From the NCBI RefSeq assembly GCF_002093745.1, contig NZ_MTSB01000005.1, positions 186,001 through 250,000 on the forward strand: a stretch of DNA of 64,000 nt. Reading direction: 5' to 3'. The stretch's first letter is position 1. Each line of letters begins with the position of its first letter. The notes under the pieces are model-generated. The model was not told where the DNA came from. It did not search any database and saw only the letters and a list, made by a program, of their open reading frames with translations. The translations under genes and the position numbers were made by a program. This DNA is from Pseudomonas graminis (lineage in GTDB: Bacteria; Pseudomonadota; Gammaproteobacteria; Pseudomonadales; Pseudomonadaceae). Below are positions 26,154-36,165 of this stretch, piece after piece.

Positions 26154-27800
26154 TTACTTAGGCGAAATAGCCCCGTCTACCAGCACCTGAGCTTCTGCCA
26201 CCAGACGCTTGAGGTGATCTTCGCTGACAAAACTCTCGGCGTAGATCTTGTAGATGTCTTCGGTGCCGGACGGGCGCGCTGCAAACCAGCCGTTTTCAGT
26301 CATGACTTTCACGCCGCCAAACGCCTGATCATTGCCCGGTGCATGGCTGAGCACTTTCTGAATCGGCTCGCCTGCCAGCTCGGTGGACGTGACCTGCTCC
26401 GGCGACAGCTTGCTCAGCAGTGCCTTCTGCTGCGGGTTGGCCTTGGCGTCGACACGGGTCGAGAACGGCTCGCCGAGCTGTTCGGTCATGATTTTGTAGA
26501 TCTCGCTTGGGTCGCGACCAGTACGGGCGGTCATTTCTGCGGCCAGCAGCGCCGGGATCAGACCGTCCTTGTCGGTGGTCCAGACCGAACCGTCGCGACG
26601 CAGGAACGAAGCGCCGGCGCTTTCCTCACCGCCGAAGCCCAACGAACCCTCGAACAGCCCCTGAGCGAAGTACTTGAAGCCCACCGGCACTTCATAGAGG
26701 CGGCGCCCCAGGCGTGCGGCGACACGATCGATCATGCCGCTGCTGACCACGGTCTTGCCGACCGCTGCATCAGCGCGCCAGTCAGGGCGGTTCTGGAACA
26801 GATAATCGATAGACACAGCGAGGTAGCTGTTGGGCGTCATCAGCCCACCGGTCGGGGTCACGATGCCGTGACGGTCGTGGTCAGGGTCACAGGCAAACGC
26901 CACCTGATAACGATCCTTGAGGCCGATCAGGCCCTGCATGGCATGGCTGGAGGACGGGTCCATTCGAATCTGGCCGTCCCAGTCCACCGTCATGAAACGG
27001 AAGGTGGGGTCGACAAATTGGTTGACCACGTCCAGATTCAGGCCGTAATGCTCGCCAATTGCCGCCCAGTAATTCACCCCGGCTCCGCCCAGCGGATCGA
27101 CGCCCAGACGCAGGCCCGAATCACGGATGGCCTCCAGATCGATGACGCTTTTCAGGTCAGCCACGTAGGTGTTGACGTAGTCATGGCGATGGGTTGTATC
27201 GGCCCGCAAGGCTTTTTCATGGCTGATGCGCGATACGCCCTTGATCTTCTCGGCCAGCAGTTCGTTGGCCTTGTTCTCGATCCACTTGGTGATATCGCTG
27301 TCGGCCGGGCCACCATTGGGCGGGTTGTACTTGAAGCCACCGCTTTGCGGCGGGTTGTGCGAAGGCGTGATGACAATACCGTCAGCCAGGCCCGATGTGC
27401 GACAACGGTTGTAGCAAATGATGGCGTGGGACACCGCCGGAGTCGGCGTGTACTCGTCACCTTCGGAGATCATCACCTGCACACCGTTGGCAGCCAGCAC
27501 TTCAAGGGCAGAAGCGGCGGCAGGCGTGGACAGCGCATGGGTATCGGCACCCAGGAACAGCGGGCCATCGATACCGTTGGCCTTGCGGTACAGGCAGATT
27601 GCCTGACTGATGGCCAGTACATGCCATTCGTTGAAGCCCAGTTCGAACGAGGTGCCGCGATGCCCGGACGTGCCAAACGCCACGCGCTGAGCAGGCACGG
27701 ATGCATCGGGCTGGCCGGTGTAATAAGCCGTGACCAGTCTCGGAATATCGACCAGTAACTGCGCAGGTGCCAGCTTGCCGGCGAAAGGACTGAGACTCAT
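26154..27800 (-). CDS. pgm: phosphoglucomutase (alpha-D-glucose phosphate-specific)
   Basis: A 548-aa cytosolic enzyme interconverting glucose-1-phosphate and glucose-6-phosphate. All four active-site loops are visible: catalytic serine loop ITPSHNPP (S147), metal loop DPDHDRHG (305–312), sugar-binding [10 protein letters not shown] (about 390), and phosphate-binding [10 protein letters not shown] (about 509). [16 protein letters not shown] near residue 43 is typical of this Pgm subfamily. The ATG at 27800 has GGAGGTGGT immediately upstream; the longer open frame is not family-like. It supplies glucose-1-phosphate for glycogen, trehalose and envelope polysaccharide synthesis. Confidence 0.96.
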   Translation of the reverse strand: MSLSPFAGKLAPAQLLVDIPRLVTAYYTGQPDASVPAQRVAFGTSGHRGTSFELGFNEWHVLAISQAICLYRKANGIDGPLFLGADTHALSTPAAASALEVLAANGVQVMISEGDEYTPTPAVSHAIICYNRCRTSGLADGIVITPSHNPPQSGGFKYNPPNGGPADSDITKWIENKANELLAEKIKGVSRISHEKALRADTTHRHDYVNTYVADLKSVIDLEAIRDSGLRLGVDPLGGAGVNYWAAIGEHYGLNLDVVNQFVDPTFRFMTVDWDGQIRMDPSSSHAMQGLIGLKDRYQVAFACDPDHDRHGIVTPTGGLMTPNSYLAVSIDYLFQNRPDWRADAAVGKTVVSSGMIDRVAARLGRRLYEVPVGFKYFAQGLFEGSLGFGGEESAGASFLRRDGSVWTTDKDGLIPALLAAEMTARTGRDPSEIYKIMTEQLGEPFSTRVDAKANPQQKALLSKLSPEQVTSTELAGEPIQKVLSHAPGNDQAFGGVKVMTENGWFAARPSGTEDIYKIYAESFVSEDHLKRLVAEAQVLVDGAISPK

Positions 27801-27916
27801 ACCACCTCCATGAACACATCGAACATCGAAAAAATAAAGAAAGGCTGCCACAGCCAAAACCATGATCAGTGCGGCAGTTTACTGGCAGTTCGACAGCGAC
27901 GCTCGGGTATCGATCC

Positions 27917-30244
27917 CTAAGCCTCTGAGGTTTCGGGCCGCCACCACGCCGGAAACAGCCGTGTCACCTTGGCTTCGGCAAAGCGGTCATCGATCAGCAT
28001 CACCACACCACGATCACTCTGGCTGCGAATCACCCGCCCCGCGGCCTGCACAACCTTCTGTACGCCGGGGTACAGGTAGGTGTAGTCGTAGCCCGCGCCG
28101 AACAGTGCAGCCATGCGCTGCTTGAACTGCTCATTGACCGGGTTGAGCTGAGGCAGCCCCAGCGTGGCAATGAAGGCGCCGATCAGGCGTTCGCCCGGCA
28201 AGTCGATGCCTTCGCCGAAAGCGCCCCCCAATACCGCAAAGCCGATGCCCTGACGGGTGGGGGTAAAACGCTCCAGAAACGCCTGCCGTTCGCCTTCGTC
28301 CATCCCTCGTGCCTGTTGCCACACGGTGATGTGCGGATGCGTGCGCGTCATCAGCTCGGCGACTTGTTGCAAGTAGTCGAAGCTGCTGAAAAACGCCAGA
28401 TAATTGCCCGGCAGCTTCTTAAACTGCGCTGCCATCAGCTCGACAATCGGCGCCAGCGACGCCTGACGGTGCGTGAAACGGGTTGAAATACGGCTGACGA
28501 TGCGCACGTCCAGTTGATCGTGATGGAAAGGTGACTCCACGTCGATCCACGCCGTATTGGCCGGCAGCCCCAACAGGTCCGAGTAGTAATGCCGCGGATT
28601 GAGTGTTGCGGAGAACAACACCGTGCTGCGTGCTGCGCTCAGACGCGGACGAATGAAGCGTGCGGGCACCACATTGCGCAGGCTCAGGCGGGACAGCACG
28701 CGCTTGCCGCCCGCCTCGCGCCGGGCGATATCGAAGATGAAATGCTCATCGAACAGCTCGGCGATCCGCGCAAACCCGATGGCTTCCAGATAAAACCCCT
28801 GCAACGTGCCATCTACCGCCTGCGGGTGCTCGTTGAAATGATCACCGATGGTCGAAATGCACTGGTTCAGGCTGTTGATGAACTTCTCCGGTGCCGCCGG
28901 GTAAGCCTGATAGGCACCCGGCTGCGCCTTGTGCAGGGCATTCCATTGCCGATCCACGCGCTGCAGGCCTTTTTTCACCGGTTCGGGCGCAATCTGGATC
29001 AAGGCTTTCAACTGGCTCTGATCCAGGCTGGCGCTGTACATCTGCCGTGCTCGCTCGACCATGTTGTGCGCTTCATCGACCAGCACCGCGACACGCCACT
29101 GGTTGAGCTGACCGAGGCCGAACAGCAGCGCACTCAGGTCGAAATAATAGTTGTAATCGGCGATCACCACGTCGGCCCAACGCGCCAGTTCCTGGCTCAG
29201 GTAGTAAGGACACACCTGATGCAGCAAAGCCGCGCTGCGAACACCCGCCTGATTCAGCCAGGGCGACGCCAGCGCAGCCGAGCGAGCCGCAGGCAGGCGG
29301 TCGTAAAACCCTTTGGCCAGCGGACAGGACTCCCCATTGCAGGCTTTGTCGGGGTGTTCACACGCCTTGTCCCGCGCCACCAGCTCCAGCACCCGCAGTT
29401 TGAGTTCAGGCGCACTGTGTCTGATCACCCCCAGTGCATCCAGCGCCAATCGACGTCCCGGGGTCTTGGCCGTCAGGAAGAAAACCTTGTCGAGCTTCTG
29501 ACCGGGTACCGCTTTGAGCAACGGGAACAGTGTGCCCACGGTCTTGCCGATGCCCGTGGGTGCCTGAGCCATCAGGCAACAGCCGGTGCTCACCGCCTTG
29601 TACACCGACTCGGCCAGCACCCGCTGCCCGGTGCGAAACGCGGCATGAGGAAACTTCAGATCACCCAGCGCCTCATGAAGTGCTCGGGTGTGCGCCAGCT
29701 CTTGTTGTGCCCAGCCAAGGAATAACGCGCACTGCTGTTCGAAGAACTGTTGCAGGGTCGCGGCGCTGAACGGCTCACGAATCAGGGTTTCCTGCTCACT
29801 GACGATATTGAAATACACCAGCGCCAGCGTCACTTCCTCAAGCTGCAAACGCTGGCAAAGCAGCCAGCCGTAGACCTTCACTTGCGCCCAGTGCAATTGA
29901 CGATGGTTGGCCGGCATGGCGTCCAGCTCGCCGCGATAAGTCTTCACTTCTTCCAGCTGGTTGCGGCCTGCGTCATAGCCGTCCGCCCTGCCGCGCACCG
30001 TCAGCTCGCGGTAGTCCCCCGTCAACGACAGCTCGGCCTGATAATCGGCGCCACGCCGCGAAGCCACCGTACGGTGCCCGGCAATACCTTCCTGAGCGGT
30101 CGGCGACGGCGTGAAGCGCAGGTCAAGATCGCCTGCCTTGGCCGTGAACTCGCACAACGCGCGCACGGCTACCTCATAACGTGTGGGCGAATGGCTGCCG
30201 ACGTCGTGTACGCGATCAGGATCTGGAGGGGCAATAAGGGTCAC
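27917..30244 (-). CDS. PD-(D/E)XK nuclease–XPD/DinG-type helicase
   Basis: A 775-aa DNA repair enzyme. The N-terminal 200 residues fit a RecB/Cas4-like PD-(D/E)XK nuclease (GRADGYD, then LEEVKTYRG, the D…ExK pattern). The rest is an SF2 XPD/DinG-type 5'–3' helicase: QAPTGIGKTVGTLFPL (Walker A, about 228), an iron-sulfur cluster region with spaced cysteines (CEHPDKACNGESCPLAKG, then VCPYYLSQ), DEAH box VDEAHNMVERAR, and the C-terminal QAAGRVIRSQSDRGVVMLID. It starts with GTG; no nearer Met fits. It is probably chromosomal housekeeping, of unknown specific role. Confidence 0.9.
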   Translation of the reverse strand: MTLIAPPDPDRVHDVGSHSPTRYEVAVRALCEFTAKAGDLDLRFTPSPTAQEGIAGHRTVASRRGADYQAELSLTGDYRELTVRGRADGYDAGRNQLEEVKTYRGELDAMPANHRQLHWAQVKVYGWLLCQRLQLEEVTLALVYFNIVSEQETLIREPFSAATLQQFFEQQCALFLGWAQQELAHTRALHEALGDLKFPHAAFRTGQRVLAESVYKAVSTGCCLMAQAPTGIGKTVGTLFPLLKAVPGQKLDKVFFLTAKTPGRRLALDALGVIRHSAPELKLRVLELVARDKACEHPDKACNGESCPLAKGFYDRLPAARSAALASPWLNQAGVRSAALLHQVCPYYLSQELARWADVVIADYNYYFDLSALLFGLGQLNQWRVAVLVDEAHNMVERARQMYSASLDQSQLKALIQIAPEPVKKGLQRVDRQWNALHKAQPGAYQAYPAAPEKFINSLNQCISTIGDHFNEHPQAVDGTLQGFYLEAIGFARIAELFDEHFIFDIARREAGGKRVLSRLSLRNVVPARFIRPRLSAARSTVLFSATLNPRHYYSDLLGLPANTAWIDVESPFHHDQLDVRIVSRISTRFTHRQASLAPIVELMAAQFKKLPGNYLAFFSSFDYLQQVAELMTRTHPHITVWQQARGMDEGERQAFLERFTPTRQGIGFAVLGGAFGEGIDLPGERLIGAFIATLGLPQLNPVNEQFKQRMAALFGAGYDYTYLYPGVQKVVQAAGRVIRSQSDRGVVMLIDDRFAEAKVTRLFPAWWRPETSEA

Positions 30245-30348
30245 TGCAGAAAATAGCCGTTGATGTCAGTACTGGACAGGCGTCCAGTTAACAGCCTTGA
30301 ATCCTGTCTGGCAAATACAAATGGATCGACGGCCTGTCAGACCACGGG

Positions 30349-31749
30349 TCAAGACAGACGCGCACTCCTCAAGGCCTGTGCCAGCTCAGTCAGCAATATG
30401 GCCGGAGCCTCACTCCAGTCAATGGCGTAGCTGATGCGCAGATGTTGCCCGTAAGTGTCCTGGCGGCTGAACAGCTCACCCGGCGTCATGACGATGCGTT
30501 TGGCCAACAGCGTATGGCACACCTGGCGCATATCAACCCGATGCATGCTTTCGGCCCAGATTCCGCAGCCACCTTCAGGCACCTCATAGCGCAGCAGCCC
30601 GTCCAGCCGCTCATCCAGTTGCCGGGTCATGGCCTGCATGCGCATGACCAGAACATGCCGCAACGCCTTAAGGTACGCATCCAGACGTCCATTGCCGGAG
30701 AGCCTTGCGATGGCCCGCTGGCGAACCGGGGGCAGCCTGAACGCCCGCAGCAGAAAATACCGCTGCCATTGCACGTCAGGGTTTTTGCACAGCAGATAAC
30801 CATAAGGTGCTTCAGGCCCCAGACTCTTGTCGAACGCACCGATGATCACCAGGCGCTGTGGGTCAATCAGGTGACGCAAATGGACTGGGGCTGGAACAAA
30901 CCGCAGCGCGCTATGGCTGTCATTTTCCAGCACCCATACCTTGTGGCGATTGAGCACGTTGGCAATCGCCTGGTTATTGTTCGGCAGTCGAACGCTGCCT
31001 CGAACCGGGTTCAGCACCGAAGGCAACACAGCGAGACGGATGGGGTGCCTCTGCAACAATTGATCAAGCTGCTCCGGATCGAGGCTGCCCGTCTGACTCA
31101 ACGGCAATTCGACGACCTGAATGTCAAATGATTGCAGCAAATGCAACAACGTCCAGGCACAGGGCGATTCCACCAGTACACTCGCGCCGCGCAACCCCAG
31201 GGTTTCGAGGACAGCCTTGAACGCCCCTGGCAGGTCAGGCGTGATATAGACGTGTTCGGCGTGCCAGCAGTGCTGCGCATCACGGGTGTAACGGGCCGCC
31301 AGTGCGGTGCGCAATTCCGGTTCGCCGAAGGGCTGAAAGCCTGCCGCCCGAGGGCGTGGATAGTGCCGAATCAACTCGCGTTCCATCGCCACCAGCGGGC
31401 TGTCCAGTGGATGCAGCAGCGTAGGCTCATCGCTGCCCAGCAGCACCATGCCCGGGTGCCAGGCGTTATGTTGCAAGGCATGCAACAAGTCGCCTTCGTC
31501 ATCGCGCACTGCATGCCCTTCCTCGCTACGCGGTGCAGAATAGTAGCCAGACTTGGGCAGCGAATAGACCCGCCCTTCTTTCTCCAGCAGCGAATACGCA
31601 CTTTGTACCGTGGAGATCGAAACACACAGCCGCTGTGCCAACTGGCGAAGAGACGGCAACTTGAACGCCTGCCCGCCTTGCTCCTGGTCAACCAGACGCA
31701 CGAGATAGCGATACACCGCCTGATAGGCGAAATCCGGTTTATTGTTCAT
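30349..31749 (-). CDS. MocR-type regulator (GntR HTH + aminotransferase-like)
   Basis: A 466-aa chimeric regulator. The N-terminal GntR winged helix (LPSLRQLAQRLCVSISTVQSAYSLLEKEGRVYSLPKSGYY, in pieces over residues 33–70) is fused to a fold-type I aminotransferase-like domain. The PLP-lysine position is preserved in GAFDKSLGPEAPYGY, though the usual Arg after it is absent. MocR proteins sense PLP or amino compounds and usually control an adjacent metabolic gene; here that is the PP-loop gene 91 nt upstream on the same strand. ATG at 31749 is preferred over one nine codons earlier by family similarity. Confidence 0.88.
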   Translation of the reverse strand: MNNKPDFAYQAVYRYLVRLVDQEQGGQAFKLPSLRQLAQRLCVSISTVQSAYSLLEKEGRVYSLPKSGYYSAPRSEEGHAVRDDEGDLLHALQHNAWHPGMVLLGSDEPTLLHPLDSPLVAMERELIRHYPRPRAAGFQPFGEPELRTALAARYTRDAQHCWHAEHVYITPDLPGAFKAVLETLGLRGASVLVESPCAWTLLHLLQSFDIQVVELPLSQTGSLDPEQLDQLLQRHPIRLAVLPSVLNPVRGSVRLPNNNQAIANVLNRHKVWVLENDSHSALRFVPAPVHLRHLIDPQRLVIIGAFDKSLGPEAPYGYLLCKNPDVQWQRYFLLRAFRLPPVRQRAIARLSGNGRLDAYLKALRHVLVMRMQAMTRQLDERLDGLLRYEVPEGGCGIWAESMHRVDMRQVCHTLLAKRIVMTPGELFSRQDTYGQHLRISYAIDWSEAPAILLTELAQALRSARLS

Positions 31750-31840
31750 GAAAGGCCATCCGGCGATCAGCCCCAACAGGCTTCGGAAAATTCAACATGG
31801 CGTACAGCGGATGCAGTCAATGGTCGTGGTCTGACCCGGC

Positions 31841-33343
31841 TCAGCGTCCGGAAAGCACTTCGGCCACGGCCTGACCGGTAGACGGGTCAACGGTCATGAT
31901 TCGCCGTTTATCAGGGTCGGCAGCGCGTATACGGGCAATGATCGAGTGATCGTCAGCGAAGTCCACCCGCTGCTTGCCGTAGAGATTCTGCAATGATTTG
32001 AGACTCAAGCCGCTGATTTCCACCAGCCATTGCATCACCTGATCCGGGGCAGTCGAGCCTGACAGCGCTTTGTGCAGATCCGGCAGCGCGACCAGCATGC
32101 CGGGATGACAGCGACGCAGAAACGACTCCAGGCCGTCGCCCTGATTCACAAATGGCGAGAACAGCATGCAGACCAGTTGAGCCTCGTTCAGACCGAACCC
32201 GTCCTGAGCGAAGCTGGACGCCAGCTCGCGACGCGCGTCGATACGCGCTCGACCGGCATAAGCGCCAAGCGCCTGATCGACCAGTCGTTTCGGCATCTGC
32301 TTTCTGCGCATCAGCGACGTTGCCAGTTGCAGGTACTCGGCTATCCCGTCTGCGTAATGACGCCCTTGCACATGTTGAGCGTTCAGGCCGCGCATGTGGG
32401 CCATGAGCAGAGGGTTGGCGCAATCCGACTCACTGAAGCTGAACGACAGATCGTCGAAGCGGAAATCCAGAAACTCGGTGAGCAGGGTCCAGTGTTCGTC
32501 TGCCTTGCAGCTGACCAGATCGGCAATGGTGATAAACGCGGGTGTACTGACCTTCTCCGGGTAGGCGTTGGGGCGCGGCGCTCGCGGGCCTTCATCGCCC
32601 TCCCCGTACAGCTCGTGATAATAGGCCTGGCCGATGGTGTCGATTACCTTGAGCACGCCGCTCAGGGTCTGGCTGCCCCAACTGCCCGAGTATTGCCCGG
32701 TGCGCTGGGCCAGCCGCATGATCCAGGTGATGTACTGCTTTTGCTCCCTGCGCGAATCGCCACTGACCACCGCATCGACACCGTTGCCCCAGCTCAGCGC
32801 ACGCCCTAGAAACTCCGCCCTCCCCAGATAACAGGCGTTACAAAACGTGGTGCGGGCGTCTCCTGCGGACAGATGACCGCCCAGCAACATGTCCAGGCGA
32901 TTCTGCTCCCGGCCTGCGCTGGAAAAAGGCAGGTCCGGCTCGAAGGCCTGGGTGTACTGATTGTCGATCACCAGCATTTCGACACGGGGGTCGTCATAAA
33001 GAAACAACGCGGAATACGTACGGTGGATATTGTCCATGACCGCTGGCGTCATGCCCGCGTGACGCCGATTGGCGACCCGCAAGCTGAACGTACCCGGCGA
33101 TCGACAGGCAATGCTCAACTGAGCAGCGCGTAAAAAAGCCAGCGTATAGGCGCTGTCTTTGCCACCGCCAAAGGGCACCAACACCTTGAAACCGGAAATC
33201 CGCTCGATCCCGCCAGCCGCAACAATCAACCGCTGAATCAACAACTGCAGCGCTGTTCGTTCCGCACGCGTGAAATACCCCAAGACACGTTGCAGCACTT
33301 GTTGGTAGACGTAATTCATGGCTTGTTCGTGAATGGAGCTCAT
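31841..33343 (-). CDS. PP-loop (N-type ATP pyrophosphatase) family protein, unknown function
   Basis: I do not recognise this 500-aa protein beyond its fold. A clear PP-loop lies at residues 58–64 (FGGGKDS) after a hydrophobic strand (KVLVP), as in enzymes that adenylate a substrate and then add sulfur or nitrogen. C168 and C171 form CNAC, and SGDSRREQKQY (195–205) occupies the usual second nucleotide motif. Another cysteine lies in FSESDCANPLLMAHMRG (about 310). The C-terminal 180 residues are helical without known motifs. AGGTGA precedes the ATG. It is followed by a MocR regulator. It could be a tRNA thiolase-like or amide-ligase-like enzyme; neither is established. Confidence 0.75.
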   Translation of the reverse strand: MSSIHEQAMNYVYQQVLQRVLGYFTRAERTALQLLIQRLIVAAGGIERISGFKVLVPFGGGKDSAYTLAFLRAAQLSIACRSPGTFSLRVANRRHAGMTPAVMDNIHRTYSALFLYDDPRVEMLVIDNQYTQAFEPDLPFSSAGREQNRLDMLLGGHLSAGDARTTFCNACYLGRAEFLGRALSWGNGVDAVVSGDSRREQKQYITWIMRLAQRTGQYSGSWGSQTLSGVLKVIDTIGQAYYHELYGEGDEGPRAPRPNAYPEKVSTPAFITIADLVSCKADEHWTLLTEFLDFRFDDLSFSFSESDCANPLLMAHMRGLNAQHVQGRHYADGIAEYLQLATSLMRRKQMPKRLVDQALGAYAGRARIDARRELASSFAQDGFGLNEAQLVCMLFSPFVNQGDGLESFLRRCHPGMLVALPDLHKALSGSTAPDQVMQWLVEISGLSLKSLQNLYGKQRVDFADDHSIIARIRAADPDKRRIMTVDPSTGQAVAEVLSGR

Positions 33344-33856
33344 TGTGCGTCACCTGCCTGTCGTTCAAAACACAACAAGGCGCGGGCACAGCATCGAACA
33401 TCAGGCTGACAATCAAGTGTGTGGTCGGGCATGACTCATTCCCTGAGTAATAATGACCGAAGTATTATCAGGACCCTCAGGATAATTACAATATACAGTT
33501 TGCTTTTGAAAAGCGTACACGCTTGCGATTATTATACTTATCTTAAACTTGCTGTTTATCCGCGCGATGAGTTCATTAACATCCCGGTTATTTAATATTT
33601 GTCAGCTTGCGCCTTGCAGGCAACCCAGCCAAGGCTTTGCGGCACGCTTTATCATTTGTCCAGTTCAAGTCTTCGTCATGACCTGTAGGAAACGCCTACT
33701 GCACAACACCCTCACTGACAGACTTGATAAACCCGAATAAACCCTCCACCTCAACTGAAAAAACGATACAACTTCATGCCCCTCGGAACTCTCCAGCCCC
33801 TGACGCCTGGCCCGCTGAAAATAGTGATTAACAGTGGTTTATTCCGACGCTAAATG
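33344..33856. other. AT-rich intergenic region upstream of the PP-loop gene
   Basis: A gene-free stretch of about 510 nt. The part from 33460 to 33600 is markedly AT-rich against its surroundings and holds an inverted pair ATTATC (33464–33469) and GATAAT (33481–33486), a candidate operator. A 63-codon open frame at 33549 lacks a ribosome site and family resemblance, so it is not called. The promoter of the PP-loop gene should lie here. Confidence 0.45.
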
Positions 33857-33884
33857 CAAAAAGCCTTCCGGACGGAAGGCTTTC
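33857..33884 (-). terminator. terminator of the MDR oxidoreductase gene
   Basis: On the minus strand AAAGCCTTCCG-TC-CGGAAGGCTTT is followed by further T residues, 35 nt past the oxidoreductase stop. The complementary A run also gives it some bidirectional character. Confidence 0.85.
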
Positions 33885-33918
33885 AAGACAACAACTGCGA
33901 CCAGGACGGCGTACCGAT

Positions 33919-34941
33919 TCAGACCGACTCGACTTCCAGCACCGCACGCCCGCCAATCGGGCAGACATCCATGTAACGGTGCGCTTGCACCACGTGCTCG
34001 AACGGGAAGCTGCGTGTTTGCAACGGCTTCAGCACCTTGTCGGCGGTCATCTGGTTGATGTCCTGCAATGCACGCTGCAGTGCTTCTTGATCCTGCGTAA
34101 TCCCCAACTCAGGCTTACCGGTGAAGTTACCCAGGCAATGCACGTAAAACTGGATGTTCTTCTGAAAGGCGGCACAGGCCGGGAACGGCGTTTGATTGCC
34201 GCCTTGCAGGCCATACAGCACCAGGCTGCCACGGGGTGCAAGCACGTCGCCCATGATCGACATCTGCGGGCCGCCGAGGCCGTCGAAGACTGCGTCGACA
34301 CCACGGTTGTCGGTGTACTTGTTGATCGCCATCAACAGGTCCTGCTCTTCAGTGACCACAACCTTGTCGGCACCCAGCGACAGCAGGTACTCACGGGCAT
34401 CGTCCGTTTTGGTGGCCGCAATGACGCGGACGCCCAACGCCTTGCCCAGTTGCACGAACGCCGGACCAGAACAATGGCTGGCGTCGGTGACCAGCACGGT
34501 CTGGCCAGCCTTGATGCGCGCCAGATCGACATAGGCGAAATACGCCACCAGATACGGCGTGTAATGCACGCTGGCCTGGACCGGTGTCAGGATGTCCGGA
34601 TAACGAGTCAGCGCACGACGCGGTAACACGATGGACTCGCCGTAGACCGGGTGCTGGTTGGCGTCGGCCGCCGGAAAGCTGGCCACCTTGTCGCCGACCT
34701 GCAGGTCATCGACCCCATCGCCAAGCGCGGTGACCACGCCCGCCATCTCATAACCCAGACCGGCAGGCAGCCGGGCCTGAGTGGACGCGAGATTTTGCCG
34801 CCAGAGAACGTCGTACCAGCTGACACCGATGGCCTGGACGCGCACCTGCACCTCGCCGGATACAGGCGACGCGACAGGCTGCTCTTCGAGCTTGAGCACC
34901 TCGGCCGGGCCAAACTGGTGAAAACGGATCGTGCGGGACAT
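33919..34941 (-). CDS. zinc-independent MDR/quinone oxidoreductase-type dehydrogenase
   Basis: A 340-aa medium-chain dehydrogenase/reductase. The N-terminal GroES-like part (VRVQAIGVSWYDVLWRQN, then LGYEMAGVVTALGDGV) lacks the catalytic zinc ligands. The Rossmann half binds NADPH (TVLVTDASHCSGPAFVQLGKALG; the usual G-rich loop is modified to ASHCSG) and continues GVDAVFDGLGGPQM. It probably reduces quinones or enones. It diverges from a LysR gene with 309 nt between, a common regulator–target pair. AGGCGAGG precedes the ATG. Confidence 0.88.
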   Translation of the reverse strand: MSRTIRFHQFGPAEVLKLEEQPVASPVSGEVQVRVQAIGVSWYDVLWRQNLASTQARLPAGLGYEMAGVVTALGDGVDDLQVGDKVASFPAADANQHPVYGESIVLPRRALTRYPDILTPVQASVHYTPYLVAYFAYVDLARIKAGQTVLVTDASHCSGPAFVQLGKALGVRVIAATKTDDAREYLLSLGADKVVVTEEQDLLMAINKYTDNRGVDAVFDGLGGPQMSIMGDVLAPRGSLVLYGLQGGNQTPFPACAAFQKNIQFYVHCLGNFTGKPELGITQDQEALQRALQDINQMTADKVLKPLQTRSFPFEHVVQAHRYMDVCPIGGRAVLEVESV

Positions 34942-35250
34942 TTAGAACCTCGCCTGGTGAACCTTGATGCCACAAACTTTATCCGGGCATTGCCGGCAAC
35001 ACCATCGGTGGCTATTAATAGTCGACATGCCTGTCATCGATTGTGTCCTGTGAGCTGGATGTCGCGGCCAGACAGCGTCTTGACGCCTTAGGCATAATGG
35101 TCGCCATTGTTCGCATGTCGACGAAACATTGCAAGCCGTGCGCAAATTCCGCGACCTGATTGTCAATTTTCGCTGCGCCTCGGCAGCATTTGCTCGTACT
35201 ATCGCACCCTGCTCACGTCCTCAACCGACAAATGGCCCGAGATACTCCGC
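34942..35250. promoter_or_regulatory. divergent promoter region, MDR oxidoreductase / LysR
   Basis: A 309-nt gene-free stretch between divergent genes, presumably containing both promoters and the LysR site. No single element stands out enough to call. Confidence 0.4.
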
Positions 35251-36165
35251 ATGAATCGTAACGACCTGCGTCGCGTCGACCTCAACCTGCTCATCGTTTT
35301 CGAAACCCTGATGCATGAACGCAGCGTCACGCGTGCGGCGGAAAAACTGTTTCTCGGCCAGCCAGCCATCAGCGCCGCGCTCTCTCGCCTGCGTGGGCTG
35401 TTCGACGACCCGCTGTTCGTGCGCACCGGTCGCAGCATGGAGCCGACCGCCCGCGCTACGGAAATCTTCGCCCTGCTCTCCCCGGCGCTGGACTCCATTT
35501 CGACAGCGGTCAGCCGGGCATCGGAGTTCGACCCGGCCACCAGCACCTCGGTGTTTCGCATCGGCCTGTCGGACGACGTCGAATTTGCATTATTGCCGAC
35601 CCTGCTCAAGCGCTTGCGCTCCGAAGCGCCGGGAATCGTGCTGGTCGTCAGGCGGGTCAATTACATCCTGATGCCGCCGTTGCTGGCCTCCGGGGAAATC
35701 TCGGTCGGTGTCAGCTACACCCAGGACCTGCCCGCCAATGCCAAACGCAAGGTATTGCGCAGAAGCAAGCCACAACTGTTGCGCGCCGACTCGATACCCG
35801 GCCCGTTGAGCCTCGACGACTTCTGCGCACGCCCCCACGCACTGGTGTCATTCGCCGGCGACCTCAGCGGCTTCATCGACGAGCACCTGGAGAAACTGGA
35901 CCGCAAACGTCACGTCGTCCTCGCCGTGCCACAGTTCAACGGCCTGGCCACACTGCTCACCGGCACCGACATCGTCGCCACCGTTCCGGACTACGCCGCA
36001 CAAGTGCTGACCGCAGCAGGAGGCGTACGCGCTGAAGACCTGCCGATTGAAACCCGAACCTTCGAACTGCACATGGCCTGGCGCGGCGCGCAGGATAATG
36101 ACCCGGGGGAGCGTTGGTTGCGGTCGCGGATTCAGATGTTTTTTGGCGACCCTGAGAGTCTGTAG
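35251..36165 (+). CDS. LysR-family regulator whose 3' end is an insertion site
   Basis: A 304-aa LysR regulator: MNRNDLRRVDLNLLIVFE, helix-turn-helix SVTRAAEKLFLGQPAISAALSR (about 26–47), NodD-like FDDPLFVRTGRSMEPTARA, and a C-terminal ligand domain. The ATG at 35251 is chosen by family similarity; earlier in-frame codons do not fit. It diverges from the MDR oxidoreductase gene and probably regulates it. Its last codons (MFFGDPESL, stop) recur almost exactly 3.4 kb downstream as MFFGDPDSL plus stop (39542–39571), so the 3' end of this gene is duplicated at the borders of an inserted segment while the gene remains intact. Confidence 0.9.
   Translation: MNRNDLRRVDLNLLIVFETLMHERSVTRAAEKLFLGQPAISAALSRLRGLFDDPLFVRTGRSMEPTARATEIFALLSPALDSISTAVSRASEFDPATSTSVFRIGLSDDVEFALLPTLLKRLRSEAPGIVLVVRRVNYILMPPLLASGEISVGVSYTQDLPANAKRKVLRRSKPQLLRADSIPGPLSLDDFCARPHALVSFAGDLSGFIDEHLEKLDRKRHVVLAVPQFNGLATLLTGTDIVATVPDYAAQVLTAAGGVRAEDLPIETRTFELHMAWRGAQDNDPGERWLRSRIQMFFGDPESL

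Noticed and set aside
26214..27758. A 514-codon plus-strand open frame opposite pgm
   Set aside because: High-GC antisense shadow of an unmistakable phosphoglucomutase gene; no start signal and no protein-like motifs.
28589..29725. A 378-codon open frame opposite the helicase gene
   Set aside because: Antisense shadow; His/Gln/Arg-rich composition typical of reverse-strand reading of a GC-rich gene.
33549..33740. A 63-codon open frame in the AT-rich gap before the PP-loop gene
   Set aside because: No ribosome site, no recognisable motif, and it lies in a likely promoter region.
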